A stretch of 64,000 nucleotides of DNA, taken from NCBI RefSeq assembly GCF_900996235.1, contig NZ_CAAJGM010000099.1:86315-150314 (forward strand), given 5' to 3'. The notes beneath the pieces are model-generated. The model did no database searches and was not told where the DNA came from. It saw only the letters and a list, made by a program, of their open reading frames with translations. Made by a program: the position numbers and the translations under genes. Position 1 is the first letter of the stretch; the number at the start of each line of letters is the position of its first letter. Shown in pieces: positions 8,027 to 16,385 of this stretch. Source of the stretch: Paraburkholderia sp. BCC1885 (GTDB taxonomy: Bacteria; Pseudomonadota; Gammaproteobacteria; Burkholderiales; Burkholderiaceae).

Positions 8027-9876
8027 CAGAACCGTGCGTTCATTTCAAGCTGCAGCACGTCGATCGACAGCGGCGGCCCATACACTTCCCGTGCGCTCAA
8101 CCAGCGTGCCTGCAGCCAGGCATTCTTCGCCACGGCGTACTGCGCTCCGATGATGTAGCCCTTCGCGTTTGTCCCACCGAGATCGAAGTCAGGATCGGTG
8201 AACGCATCCAGCACGGCATCCGGCTCCAGGTACTTGTAGGTGACCGAGAAGTTCCACTGGCCCTTCTCGACGGTATCCGGATCGCCAATCGTCGCCTTGA
8301 ACATGAAACCATTCGCGCCGCTTCGGTAGTCGGCCGCTGTCGGGTTCGACGCAGTGCTGTTGAAGTTGTTGACCGGCAGCGACGCTGCGTTGAGCGCGGC
8401 GCTGCGGTTGTACGCGAGATTGCGCACGAACTCGCCATCAAGGCGCAGCTTGTAGCGCTCGGTCAGCTTCGTGTCCCATTCAAGCTTCGTGTCGAAGATC
8501 CGATAGTTGTAGGCAAGACCGAAAAGCTCCGGCTCAGGGGTGGTGCCAGGGGCGAGGTTCGGGTTCTGCACAATGTTGCGCAGCGCGATGAGCGTGTTGC
8601 CCTTCTGCATGAATGCCGGTGCGTCATTGTCCGTGCCGCAGCTCGCGGCACCGAGGTACAGCGCGCACGGTGACGACAGTTGCCCCTGCAGGTTCATGAA
8701 GTCGTAGTAGGCCACCGCTCCCTTGAGCTTGTTGGCCTCGTTGATCTTCCATTCGGCACCCAGCTGGGCGCCCAGCATCCACTTCGTGGTGCCACCGGGC
8801 GTATCGCCATTCTCCGCAAGGAAGCCGTCCGAGCTGTACTGGATCGGAAATGCGCCCACCGTACCGAACAGCGTGACGTCGTCCCGCCCAGGCATCAGAT
8901 GGCGGAAGTTCGCCGCGATACCGTCGAACTCAAGGTCGTTCGAGAACACGAGATCCGAGGAAAAGAACGGGTTGTCGAAGCGGCCTGCGGTCACGTTCAG
9001 CCATGGCACCGGCTGGTACTTCAGGTAGGCCTGGTTCAGCCAGATATTGTTTTTGGCAAAACCGCCGCCAAGCAGGCTCGTCGTCGAGACCGGACCATCG
9101 TCGTTGCCGCTCGCGAGCTGCAGGCCCGCCGTGAGCTGGCTCGAGATATCCGCGACGACGCCCAGCCGCGCCCGGATACTCAGCTCATTGTCGCGGTCGT
9201 GCTGGGTGTTGACCTGGGGAGGCACGGTCGTATTCGTATTCGGATTGATGTCGAAGGGACTACCCGAATTGATCGCGGCAAAATTCGTGAGCGGTGCGTT
9301 GCGCGGCGAGAAGAAATCGAACTGGTCCCGTACACGAATGTCGCCGTTCAGGTGGATGCGCGAAACCCAGTCCGGAAACGTATTGGGTTGCGCCCAGTTC
9401 TCGGCCTTCGCCTGCGCGACCACTTCCTGCTTGACCTGGTCGCGGATCTGATCGCGCACGACCTGCGGCACATACGGCACGGCCACATCACCCGGTTGCG
9501 TCGGTGCATTCACGACCGCTGCCCCCCCGACCGGTGCCGCCGCAACCGCCCTCGACTGCGCGACCCTGGCCTGCGTCGCCTCGTTCTGCGCTTCGGCGAT
9601 CAGGTCCTGCGCATTCTGCTTCGTGAGCACCCCGCGCTTGACCAGCAGGTTGATCAGGTTGATCACCGTGCTCTCGCTCGGTGCCGTAGCGTCCGCAGCC
9701 CCCGAGACCTTCCCGGCAGCAGCCGCGTCGGCCGCCTGGGTCTCGAGCGACTGCGCATGGGCCGCGCCCGCGAAGCCCATGACTGCCATGAGCACCGCGA
9801 GGCTGCTTCGCGTTCGTCGAAAATGGTGTCCTCCGCCAATCCCGCCACCACCCCGTCTATTTATCTTCCGGATCAT
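8026..9876 (-). CDS. putative outer-membrane porin
   Basis: This 616-residue protein has a basic start, a signal peptide ending GAAHAQS, a periplasmic helical segment of about 90 residues (TVINLINLLVKRGVLTKQNAQ; NEATQARVAQ), and then a long beta-barrel beginning IHLNGDIRVRDQFDFF and ending in the aromatic MNARF. Alternating hydrophobic strands (WLNVTAGRFDNPF; WMLGAQLGAEWKI) and many Asn/Asp-rich loops fit the putative-porin family in which an N-terminal coiled segment precedes the barrel. The start was set at ATG 9876 behind GGAGAAT. It is co-oriented with tonB, so it could be a TonB-linked or peptidoglycan-contacting channel. It has no plug domain, so it is not a classical TonB-dependent receptor. 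Confidence 0.82.
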   Translation of the reverse strand: MIRKINRRGGGGIGGGHHFRRTRSSLAVLMAVMGFAGAAHAQSLETQAADAAAAGKVSGAADATAPSESTVINLINLLVKRGVLTKQNAQDLIAEAQNEATQARVAQSRAVAAAPVGGAAVVNAPTQPGDVAVPYVPQVVRDQIRDQVKQEVVAQAKAENWAQPNTFPDWVSRIHLNGDIRVRDQFDFFSPRNAPLTNFAAINSGSPFDINPNTNTTVPPQVNTQHDRDNELSIRARLGVVADISSQLTAGLQLASGNDDGPVSTTSLLGGGFAKNNIWLNQAYLKYQPVPWLNVTAGRFDNPFFSSDLVFSNDLEFDGIAANFRHLMPGRDDVTLFGTVGAFPIQYSSDGFLAENGDTPGGTTKWMLGAQLGAEWKINEANKLKGAVAYYDFMNLQGQLSSPCALYLGAASCGTDNDAPAFMQKGNTLIALRNIVQNPNLAPGTTPEPELFGLAYNYRIFDTKLEWDTKLTERYKLRLDGEFVRNLAYNRSAALNAASLPVNNFNSTASNPTAADYRSGANGFMFKATIGDPDTVEKGQWNFSVTYKYLEPDAVLDAFTDPDFDLGGTNAKGYIIGAQYAVAKNAWLQARWLSAREVYGPPLSIDVLQLEMNARF

Positions 9877-9946
9877 TCCCGATTCTCCACTTGACCGCTG
9901 AATTTTTACTGGCACTTTCCGTCTGGCTGACCTGTCCCGGTCCGCT

Positions 9947-10669
9947 TCAACCCGGATGGCGCCCCTCTAATCTGACAAGCACCGGGTAGCTCGCCGATGG
10001 CGGCGGCGGTTCGTCCACCTTACCCAGCGCCTCCACCGCACTCACCACCGCGGCGTCGAGCTTTTCATCGCCGGTGGACTGCGCAACCGTCACCCTCGTG
10101 ATCCGTCCGGAAGGCTCCATCCACAGGTTCAGACTCCCCGTGAAATGTGCACCGCCTGCGTCCTGCACCCGCTTGTCATGCTCGACGGTCTGCTGCAGCA
10201 GGTACGCCATGTACTGCCGGTAGGTCGAGTTGCCGAACTGGCCGCCTCCGCCGCTGCCCACCATCCCGCCGCCGTCGCCGGCACCGATGTTGAAGCTGTC
10301 CGTACCGGCCTGCGCCGGTGCGTTCATCGTCATCTGCTTCGGCTGGTTGTCCGATGGCTTCGGCGTCTCGGACGGCTTCGGCGCCACCGTCGGCTTCTCC
10401 ACCGGCGTCTTTACCTGTTCCTGGATTTTTTCCGGGGGCGGCTTCTGCTGTGGGGGCGGGGGCGGCGGAGGCGGCGGCAGGGGAATGACCGTCGTCACCT
10501 GCGGCGCCTCAACACGCTTCACGCCCGCCGTGTCGCTCGCGAAATGCCAGATCGCCGCAGCAACACCGAGCAGCACGAGCACCGCAATCGCCGGTCTGAT
10601 CCAGCGACGCCACCCGTGCTGTGGATCGTCACCGTGCCCGTTGTCGTAGGTCATTTCCATGGTGGTCAC
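9947..10669 (-). CDS. tonB: TonB-family energy transducer
   Basis: This 240-residue protein has a single N-terminal membrane helix (AIAVLVLLGVAAAIWHF). A Pro-rich periplasmic spacer follows: a run of nine or more Pro, then KPPPEK and repeated KP/PKPSE units. After a Gly-rich linker comes a TonB C-terminal domain (LNLWMEPSGRITRVTVAQ, then SYPVLVRLEG). It should couple proton flow through ExbB/ExbD to an outer-membrane partner. It begins directly after the exbD stop, and the exbB fusion lies one gene further upstream, so the complete energising complex is encoded together. The outer-membrane partner is not obvious: the two barrels in the operon are the porin and TpsB. Confidence 0.9.
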   Translation of the reverse strand: MTTMEMTYDNGHGDDPQHGWRRWIRPAIAVLVLLGVAAAIWHFASDTAGVKRVEAPQVTTVIPLPPPPPPPPPQQKPPPEKIQEQVKTPVEKPTVAPKPSETPKPSDNQPKQMTMNAPAQAGTDSFNIGAGDGGGMVGSGGGGQFGNSTYRQYMAYLLQQTVEHDKRVQDAGGAHFTGSLNLWMEPSGRITRVTVAQSTGDEKLDAAVVSAVEALGKVDEPPPPSASYPVLVRLEGRHPG

Positions 10670-11080
10670 CTAGCTGCCCTTCGGTCCCTTGCCGGTCACG
10701 AGTCCCACCTGCGACAGGTCAAGGCGCCGCAACAGATCGAGCACGTCCATCACCTTCTGGTATGCGACCGTCGAATCGCCCTTGAGCACGATCGGCACGT
10801 CCGGCGTTGTCGCCTTGATCGTGCGCAGCCGGTTCTCCAGCTCGTCCATGGACACCGGGTATGCATCCAGATAGATCTGGCCGGAATCGGACACGGTGAT
10901 CGCCTTCGTCTGCGGTTTCGCCATACTCGCCGAGGAACTTGCCTTCGGCAGGTCGACCTTAATGCCCTGCACCGAGGCGGTCGTCATGATGATGAAAATG
11001 ATCAGCAGCACGTACGCCAGATCCAGCATCGGCGTGATGTTGATGTCGTCGTACGGCTTCTCGTCGTCCTGAACCTGCAT
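10670..11080 (-). CDS. exbD: ExbD/TolR-family proton-channel subunit
   Basis: This 136-residue protein has a short cytoplasmic N-terminus (YDDINITPMLD), one membrane helix containing the essential Asp of the family at residue 20 in PMLDLAYVLLIIFIIM, and a periplasmic domain (KVDLPKASSS; QIYLDAYPV; VPIVLKGDSTVAYQKVMDVLD) typical of ExbD/TolR. With ExbB it forms the proton-driven motor that powers TonB. It is flanked by the exbB fusion (23 bases upstream) and tonB (adjacent), consistent with stoichiometric expression. Length is normal for the family. Confidence 0.95.
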   Translation of the reverse strand: MQVQDDEKPYDDINITPMLDLAYVLLIIFIIMTTASVQGIKVDLPKASSSASMAKPQTKAITVSDSGQIYLDAYPVSMDELENRLRTIKATTPDVPIVLKGDSTVAYQKVMDVLDLLRRLDLSQVGLVTGKGPKGS

Positions 11081-11103
11081 GGCTTTGGCTCCCCGTTATC
11101 GCG

Positions 11104-12900
11104 TTACTCGGCAGCCAGCGAATGGTCGGGGCTGCGATGCGCCTCGGCCAGTCGCGTGACGAACTCGTCGACAAACACCTGCATGTTCGCGGTGACGTTC
11201 TTGTTGCGGATGAGCAGGTAGTTGTAGCCAAAGAGGGCCGGGATCGCGACGAACAGGCCCGTGACCGTGGCGAGCAGTGCGGCGGCAATACCCGGCGCGA
11301 TAGCGTTCACGTTGACGTCACCGGCGGCGGCGATCGCAGCGAACGTGATCATCACGCCGACCACCGTCCCCAGAAGACCGAGGAACGGTCCGCCCGAGAT
11401 AGCAATCGTGAGCAGCACCATCGACTTCGACAGTCGCTGGTTCTCACGCACCAACGTGGCATCCATAGTGGCGCGAATCGCTTCGATCGATTCCGTCGTG
11501 ATCACCGTGCGTCCATTACTCTCTACCCGACTGTGGATTTCTGCGACGCCCACCCGATAGAGCCGGTACAGCGACGACTGGCGCAGACGGCGGCCCTCAT
11601 CGGTCTTCTCATCCGTGTGAGCAAGTCCCACCAGGTGCTTGCCCGCCACTTCACGGAAGCGCCGGACGAAGAAACCATTGGCCTTGTCGACCTGACCCAC
11701 ATAGGTCGCCTTGTTCCACATCACGACCCACGAGATGAAGGCCATGAGCAGCAGGATCCCGATCACGACCCAGGCGTCAATCGTCACCGACTTGACGATC
11801 ACGCCGAAGTAGCCAAAGCCGAAGCCCGACTGCTTCTCGTCTGCGCCGTAGGCGACCAGTTTCGATTCCGAACCCTCGCTCAGCGCGTCGAGCGCAATCA
11901 GGGTGGGCGAGCGTGCGACCTTCGAGAGGCGCAACTCGTCCATCTCGCCGGAGAATCCGGCGAAGCCCGCCGGTGCATTCGCCACGTCGCCGCCAATCGC
12001 CACCGGCGCATTGAGCGCCGGCAACACCGCTGCGACCTGAGCGTACTGCTTGCCACCCACATAGAGCGTCAGGTTCTTGCCATCAGCGGTGACAACGATG
12101 TCGCTCCATTGGCCGGCTGCCACCGGCTGGCCCGCCGGCGTGCGGGCTGGCGTGGCACCGCCGTCAACCTCCGCGAACGGCACGCCATTATCCAGACCGA
12201 TCAATAGCGCATTGGCGCCATCGCGGCGACCGTAGAGCAATGAGTTCGGTGCGAGTGCGCTCGGCTTCACCCAGTCGCTGAACGTGAAGTTGCCGCCGGC
12301 GGGAATCGCAAGCGAGGGGGTCGCGGCCAGGTTGATCGGCGTCGTGCCATTGAACTGCGCGGCCTTGCCGATAATGCCGTCTTCGACGATGCGTGCCGGG
12401 GCGTTCTGGGCGTTGTTGCCGTATGCGGTCAGGTCCTTGGACGGTGTGCCACCCGCATCGTTGAAGTGGTAGACCACCGTGTAGTCAGGATCAAACGTCT
12501 CGGCTGCCTTGCCGCCGTCCGGGGCCTTCTTGTTGCCGTAGTACATCCAGATCGATTGCGCCGCACCCGCGGGGAACTGTGGGACGTCGACCCAGATCAG
12601 CGCGACGCCAAGCACCGGGTCATACTGCTCGATGTGGTAGTTCAGCGGCGTCTTGTCGTCGGCGCCGACAAAGCGGATATCGGCGCCGTTGTCCTCGAGC
12701 CCGTCGAACTGGAAGTTGCCTGAATGGAGGCGGATGAGCAGCGGCACCCGGCCGGCCGACTCCGCCACATTGGCACCCTTCGGGCTCGTGTCGATCGTAA
12801 TGGCCTTGCGGTACGACCAGTCGTTCTGCCACCACGCGTTGGCGACACCTGGCAGCCACATGAACGCTGCCGTCAGTACAAGAAAAAAAGCTCGCTTCAC
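11104..12900 (-). CDS. exbB: DUF2341-LamG-ExbB fusion protein
   Basis: This 598-residue protein has a signal peptide ending GVANA, a DUF2341 domain at about residues 25-130 (WSYRKAITID; VPLLIRLHSGNF; IWMYYGNKKAPDG), a LamG/concanavalin-like domain at about 145-345 (VVYHFNDAGG; KAAQFNGTTPINL; VGGKQYAQVA; GEMDELRLSKVARSP), and then an ExbB/TolQ/MotA module. That module has one helix near 370-395 and two near 490-560, with the conserved GGPFLGLLGTVVGVMITF and GIAAALLATVTGLFVAIPA motifs. The proton channel therefore carries a large periplasmic carbohydrate-binding-like sensor. The architecture is known among proteobacteria but uncommon. It precedes exbD and tonB and follows tpsB by 60 bases, so it is probably transcribed with the translocator. 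Confidence 0.93.
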   Translation of the reverse strand: MKRAFFLVLTAAFMWLPGVANAWWQNDWSYRKAITIDTSPKGANVAESAGRVPLLIRLHSGNFQFDGLEDNGADIRFVGADDKTPLNYHIEQYDPVLGVALIWVDVPQFPAGAAQSIWMYYGNKKAPDGGKAAETFDPDYTVVYHFNDAGGTPSKDLTAYGNNAQNAPARIVEDGIIGKAAQFNGTTPINLAATPSLAIPAGGNFTFSDWVKPSALAPNSLLYGRRDGANALLIGLDNGVPFAEVDGGATPARTPAGQPVAAGQWSDIVVTADGKNLTLYVGGKQYAQVAAVLPALNAPVAIGGDVANAPAGFAGFSGEMDELRLSKVARSPTLIALDALSEGSESKLVAYGADEKQSGFGFGYFGVIVKSVTIDAWVVIGILLLMAFISWVVMWNKATYVGQVDKANGFFVRRFREVAGKHLVGLAHTDEKTDEGRRLRQSSLYRLYRVGVAEIHSRVESNGRTVITTESIEAIRATMDATLVRENQRLSKSMVLLTIAISGGPFLGLLGTVVGVMITFAAIAAAGDVNVNAIAPGIAAALLATVTGLFVAIPALFGYNYLLIRNKNVTANMQVFVDEFVTRLAEAHRSPDHSLAAE

Positions 12901-12960
12901 AATCCACTCCCCCGATAGGCCAGCGCGATCACGAGGCGCCGGCGCAACATGTAAAAACCG

Positions 12961-14601
12961 TCAGAAACTCGCTCGTACGTAGAAATCGAACCGCGGGTTA
13001 TATGCCCGGGTAAAGGTTCCCGACCTCAGCGGAAACGCCATTTCCAGATCCGCGCTCGTGTATTTGAAAACCTGGAACCGTGTGCCCAGCCCCGCGGAAA
13101 TCATGGTGAAGTCCGACGTCTGCTCCGGCAAAGGACTGAGCAACCAGAGATGCGCCGCATCGACAAACGCGTGGAAGCGCCATTCATTGACCGCGCTGCC
13201 GATGTACTTTGCGATCGATGGACTGCGCAGTTCAACCGAGCCAATCACACCGCTGTCGGCGGTGTCTTCTGCTTCGAGATAGCCTCGTACCGTATTGATG
13301 CCGCCCGCGGCGAACTGCTCACTCGATACGAGCGGCGAGTTGGCGAACTGCGCGGAGACGTGCCCGTTCAACTGGATATCGTGATCGAAGTCCTGCGTGT
13401 GATTGACGTCGAATTTTCCATAGACAAAGTCCGCGGTCGCGTTGAAACGCTTGTTGTCGAAAGCGTCCGCATCACTGCCAATGCCGCGGATATCGGTCGT
13501 CACCGATGCGGAGAATGAGGTCTGCGAATTCTTACGATTGAGTTGCCCGTTATAGGCAAACGTGATCGGGATGTAGGTCAGCGGCGCCGAGGATGTCTGA
13601 CCTGCGATCGTGTCGTTCTCGTCGAAGTGCTTATGATCGATCTCGATACTCACCGACTGCGAATACGTGTCGGTCGAAGGCAACGCATAGATCGCGGTCA
13701 ACCCGAATGACGTCCCTTTACCCAGCACGTTCGTGCCACCCACCGACGCGACGTTGCTGTTCGAGTGATAGGCCGTTGCCAGCAGGCTCCAGTTGGTGCC
13801 CTGAAGTGGCGCCAGATAGGAGAATGAATAGACCTCGGCGTCCTGCGGGTGTTGTGGCGCGAGCAGGAAGCTACCCGAGATCACGTGCCCGAGCTGCCAC
13901 AGGTTCGAGTAGCTGACCGATGCCACCGTGCGCAGAACCGATGTATCGGGGCTCTGATCGTTGTTCACTTCGAGGCTGCCATGCGCTGGATTGTGGTCGT
14001 CGACCTTGAGGTCAACGTCGACCGTCTGCGGGAGCACGCCCGGCTTCAGTATCGGAATCACCTGCCGGTCGGGAGACTTGTTGAGATCGGTCAACTGCTG
14101 CTGCGCAGCCGTAAAGTCCGGCACGCCACCCTCTGCCAGCGCCGGGACCGCCTCGCGGATATTCTGCGGCGAGTAATACTTCGCGCCGTCCACGCGCAGT
14201 CGCCCCACCTTCGCCTCCACTACCTGCAGCACGATCACACCGTTGGTCACATGCTGCTGGGGCAGTTCCACGACAACCGACTGGAAACCCCGGTCCTGAT
14301 AGACTTTCTGGAGCGCATCGCGCGCGGCATTCACGTCGCCGAGCGTTTTGCCAGGTCCCTCAAACGGGTACACGGCCTTCTCCACGTCTATGGACTGCAG
14401 CGCCGTATTGCCCCGTACGATGTATTCGTTCACGTCGAATGTCCCGGATGAACCGCCAGCGGCAGAAGAGCGTGCGCCCACCGCATCCGGTACAGCCGTC
14501 TGCGCCTGCGCAGTACCTGCCAGCGCGACGCCGCCCACCAGCACTACTCCGACCCAGTGCCGCCGTCGCCTGATCCTTCCCCCGTGAAGCATTGGCGTCA
14601 T
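12961..14601 (-). CDS. TpsB/FhaC-type two-partner-secretion translocator
   Basis: This 546-residue Omp85-superfamily protein has a signal peptide ending AQAQT and a POTRA region (FDVNEYIVRGNTALQSIDVEKAVYPF; GVIVLQVVEAKVGRLRVDG; YSPQNIREAVPAL). Next come a ShlB-type linker (LPQTVDVDLKVDDHNPAHGSLEV) and a 16-strand barrel whose loop 6 carries the VRGYLEAE motif (VRGY/F), ending in FDFYVRASF. It would export a TpsA passenger; the only candidate here is the giant protein at 34840-47511, 20 kb away. The start is preceded by GGGAGTGG. It appears to be the first gene of the long minus-strand operon. Confidence 0.94.
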   Translation of the reverse strand: MTPMLHGGRIRRRRHWVGVVLVGGVALAGTAQAQTAVPDAVGARSSAAGGSSGTFDVNEYIVRGNTALQSIDVEKAVYPFEGPGKTLGDVNAARDALQKVYQDRGFQSVVVELPQQHVTNGVIVLQVVEAKVGRLRVDGAKYYSPQNIREAVPALAEGGVPDFTAAQQQLTDLNKSPDRQVIPILKPGVLPQTVDVDLKVDDHNPAHGSLEVNNDQSPDTSVLRTVASVSYSNLWQLGHVISGSFLLAPQHPQDAEVYSFSYLAPLQGTNWSLLATAYHSNSNVASVGGTNVLGKGTSFGLTAIYALPSTDTYSQSVSIEIDHKHFDENDTIAGQTSSAPLTYIPITFAYNGQLNRKNSQTSFSASVTTDIRGIGSDADAFDNKRFNATADFVYGKFDVNHTQDFDHDIQLNGHVSAQFANSPLVSSEQFAAGGINTVRGYLEAEDTADSGVIGSVELRSPSIAKYIGSAVNEWRFHAFVDAAHLWLLSPLPEQTSDFTMISAGLGTRFQVFKYTSADLEMAFPLRSGTFTRAYNPRFDFYVRASF

Positions 14602-15043
14602 TGCGCCACTCCCCTTTGCTCAATGGTGATCCAGCTCCGTAACGCACGGCTGGAAGATTTATACACAGCGTCATGCACCCATCGCATCGCGATCGCGACT
14701 GACATATCCTAAGTACAACGAATCGTAAATAAAAATGAGTTTCCCGCTGCCACAGGTGGCAGTCCACTTTACAAACCATACCGGTGGATGCATGTCGCCG
14801 GAAGAGAGTGCAACGCAGATATAACGAAACGGTGAATCTGGTGAGGGAACCGTAACCGCCCCCCCGATGTCTGAACCAACATTTATACGTATCAGACGAC
14901 AAGGCAGCATCGTAGTGCGTGTGCGTGTCCCTTTGGCGACTGCAATCGGTGATACGTGTCACGAAAAGTTCAACTTGTATGCTCTACGAACGAGCGCCTG
15001 CGATGTACGATCCCGTTCATCGTCCAGACGGGATGGAACAGCG
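14602..15043. other. divergent intergenic region between tpsB and gspK
   Basis: This 442-base stretch has no convincing gene. It must hold the promoters for the leftward tpsB operon and for rightward gspK. On the minus strand a TGTGTATAAAT stretch at about 14655-14665 could be a -10 element for tpsB. On the plus strand a GTGA-N6-TCAC palindrome lies about 80 bases before gspK. Composition is less GC-rich around 14700-14740. Confidence 0.5.
14949..14962. promoter_or_regulatory. GTGA-N6-TCAC palindrome upstream of gspK
   Basis: The bases GTGATACGTGTCAC form a symmetric GTGA-N6-TCAC element, the core of CRP/FNR-family operators. It lies 82 bases before the gspK start. Similar elements occur upstream of tpsA and two TPR-glycosyltransferase genes. 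Assignment to a particular regulator is not possible from sequence alone. Confidence 0.35.
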
Positions 15044-16072
15044 ATGCGCAGTGCGAAATGTCCTCACCACATGCGGTATCCGCGCCCAGGCGCTACACGC
15101 GAGCGGGGCATTGCGATCGTGACGGCGTTGCTGGTGGTCGCGCTGGTAGCGGCGCTCGCCGCGAGCGTCGTGTGGCGCGAGCTGGTGGCCGTGCGCGACG
15201 TGAGCAACCAGCGACTGAACACGGAAATGATGTGGGTAGAACGCGCCGCAGTGGAATGGGCGAGAGCGGCGCTGCGCGAACAGGCCGCCACATCGAATGT
15301 CGCATTTTACGGCCAGCAATGGTCCAGCCCCGTGCGCGATGTGCAGCTCGCGGACTTTCTGCCGCGCGAGGCGATCGCAGTCAATGGCGATCTCGCCGAC
15401 GCCTACATCTCGGGGCAGGTCGAGGACGCGCAGGCCAAGTTCAATGTCATGGACCTCGTCTCCCGGCCCGGACCGAGCCAGCCTTATCAGGTCGACGGTT
15501 CCGGCGTACTGGCATACCGACGCCTGCTCAGCGATTTGTCTCTGAGTCCCGCGCTCGCACAGACGACGGCAGACTACATCCTGCTCTCGCGCGGCATCGG
15601 CGGAGGTGAAAGCTGGCCGCTGCAACTGGTGTCCGTCGAGGATCTGGTCCGGGTACCCGGATATGATAAGGATACCGTAAGAATCCTGTCGAACTTCGTT
15701 ACTGTCCTGCCAGACTACACACTGGTGAACGCCAATACCGCGCCAGCGCCGGCGCTCGTTGCCGCCATACCGGCCCTTTCAGACGAGCAGGCGCAAATGC
15801 TGACCCAACGACGCAGTACGGCTTACTTCAACAGCGCGATGGACATCGCACTCGTTCTGGCGCCCGTTCTGACAGCGGGCTCCACGTCGGCGACCACCAC
15901 GACCGGCCTTCCGTCCGGGGCGCTTGCCGGCGTGAACAGCGGCTACTTCATCGTGCACTGCCGAATCCATTCGGCGCGGATCAATACCCGTATCGATACT
16001 CTGATCGCCCGCTACGGCATCGGCGATTTCAGCTGGACATCGGTCATCTGGGTGCACCGGCTCGCAAGCTGA
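15044..16072 (+). CDS. gspK: type II secretion minor pseudopilin GspK
   Basis: This 342-residue protein has a prepilin-like N-terminus in which RERG is followed by the hydrophobic helix IAIVTALLVVALVAALAASVVW. It lacks Glu at position +5, as is usual for GspK. The large periplasmic domain carries the GspK signatures QVEDAQAKFNVMDLV, LTADYILLSRG-like QTTADYILL, and VPGYDKDTVRIL with VLPDYTLVNANTAPA. GspK caps the pseudopilus with GspI and GspJ. The ATG at 15044 was chosen over upstream codons, which read as Arg-rich noise. It stands alone on the plus strand, 4 kb from gspM and 43 kb from gspI and gspJ, unlike the usual contiguous gspI-J-K order. Confidence 0.9.
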   Translation: MRSAKCPHHMRYPRPGATRERGIAIVTALLVVALVAALAASVVWRELVAVRDVSNQRLNTEMMWVERAAVEWARAALREQAATSNVAFYGQQWSSPVRDVQLADFLPREAIAVNGDLADAYISGQVEDAQAKFNVMDLVSRPGPSQPYQVDGSGVLAYRRLLSDLSLSPALAQTTADYILLSRGIGGGESWPLQLVSVEDLVRVPGYDKDTVRILSNFVTVLPDYTLVNANTAPAPALVAAIPALSDEQAQMLTQRRSTAYFNSAMDIALVLAPVLTAGSTSATTTTGLPSGALAGVNSGYFIVHCRIHSARINTRIDTLIARYGIGDFSWTSVIWVHRLAS

Positions 16073-16100
16073 AGCTGTCCTGACCGGTCGGCCTCAGACG

Positions 16101-16358
16101 TCAGCCGATACAGTCGCATCCGCGCTCTTCGTTCACCTCTCGCCCCTCCGTCTGCCGGATGACCAGTTCCTGCCGGTACCCGTCGAGTTCCCGTACGAGG
16201 CTGCCCCAGTGTTCCATTGAAAGCAGGCACATCAACGGTTCGTTCCTGCGCAGGAGCACAACCGGATGCCCCTCGCACTCTTTGCCCATGGCAACGGGGT
16301 CCCGGATGAACTCCGTCAACGTCTTTTGAACCGGGTGATGAATTTCGATGTGCTTCAC
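16101..16358 (-). CDS. Phd/YefM-like antitoxin, orphan
   Basis: This 85-residue protein begins at GTG behind an AGGGGA ribosome site. The pattern is that of the Phd/YefM fold: an N-terminal strand and helix (IEIHHPVQKTLTEFIRDP), a strand turn with PVVLLRRNEPLMCLLSMEHW, then a helix (LVRELDGYRQEL). It ends in a polar tail with two Cys. Members bind DNA and neutralise a toxin encoded alongside, but no toxin-sized gene is adjacent: gspK lies convergently 28 bases away and 1.3 kb of gene-poor sequence lies upstream. The gene at 62034-62273 encodes a protein of the same pattern. A DNA-binding regulator of the island is an alternative. Confidence 0.6.
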   Translation of the reverse strand: MKHIEIHHPVQKTLTEFIRDPVAMGKECEGHPVVLLRRNEPLMCLLSMEHWGSLVRELDGYRQELVIRQTEGREVNEERGCDCIG

Positions 16359-16385
16359 GTCTGATCCCCTCGTGTCTGACTGCAT

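Noticed and set aside
14867..15043. N-terminal extension of gspK by 59 codons
   Set aside because: The extra residues are Arg/Ser-rich and would bury the prepilin leader; the ATG at 15044 is more consistent.
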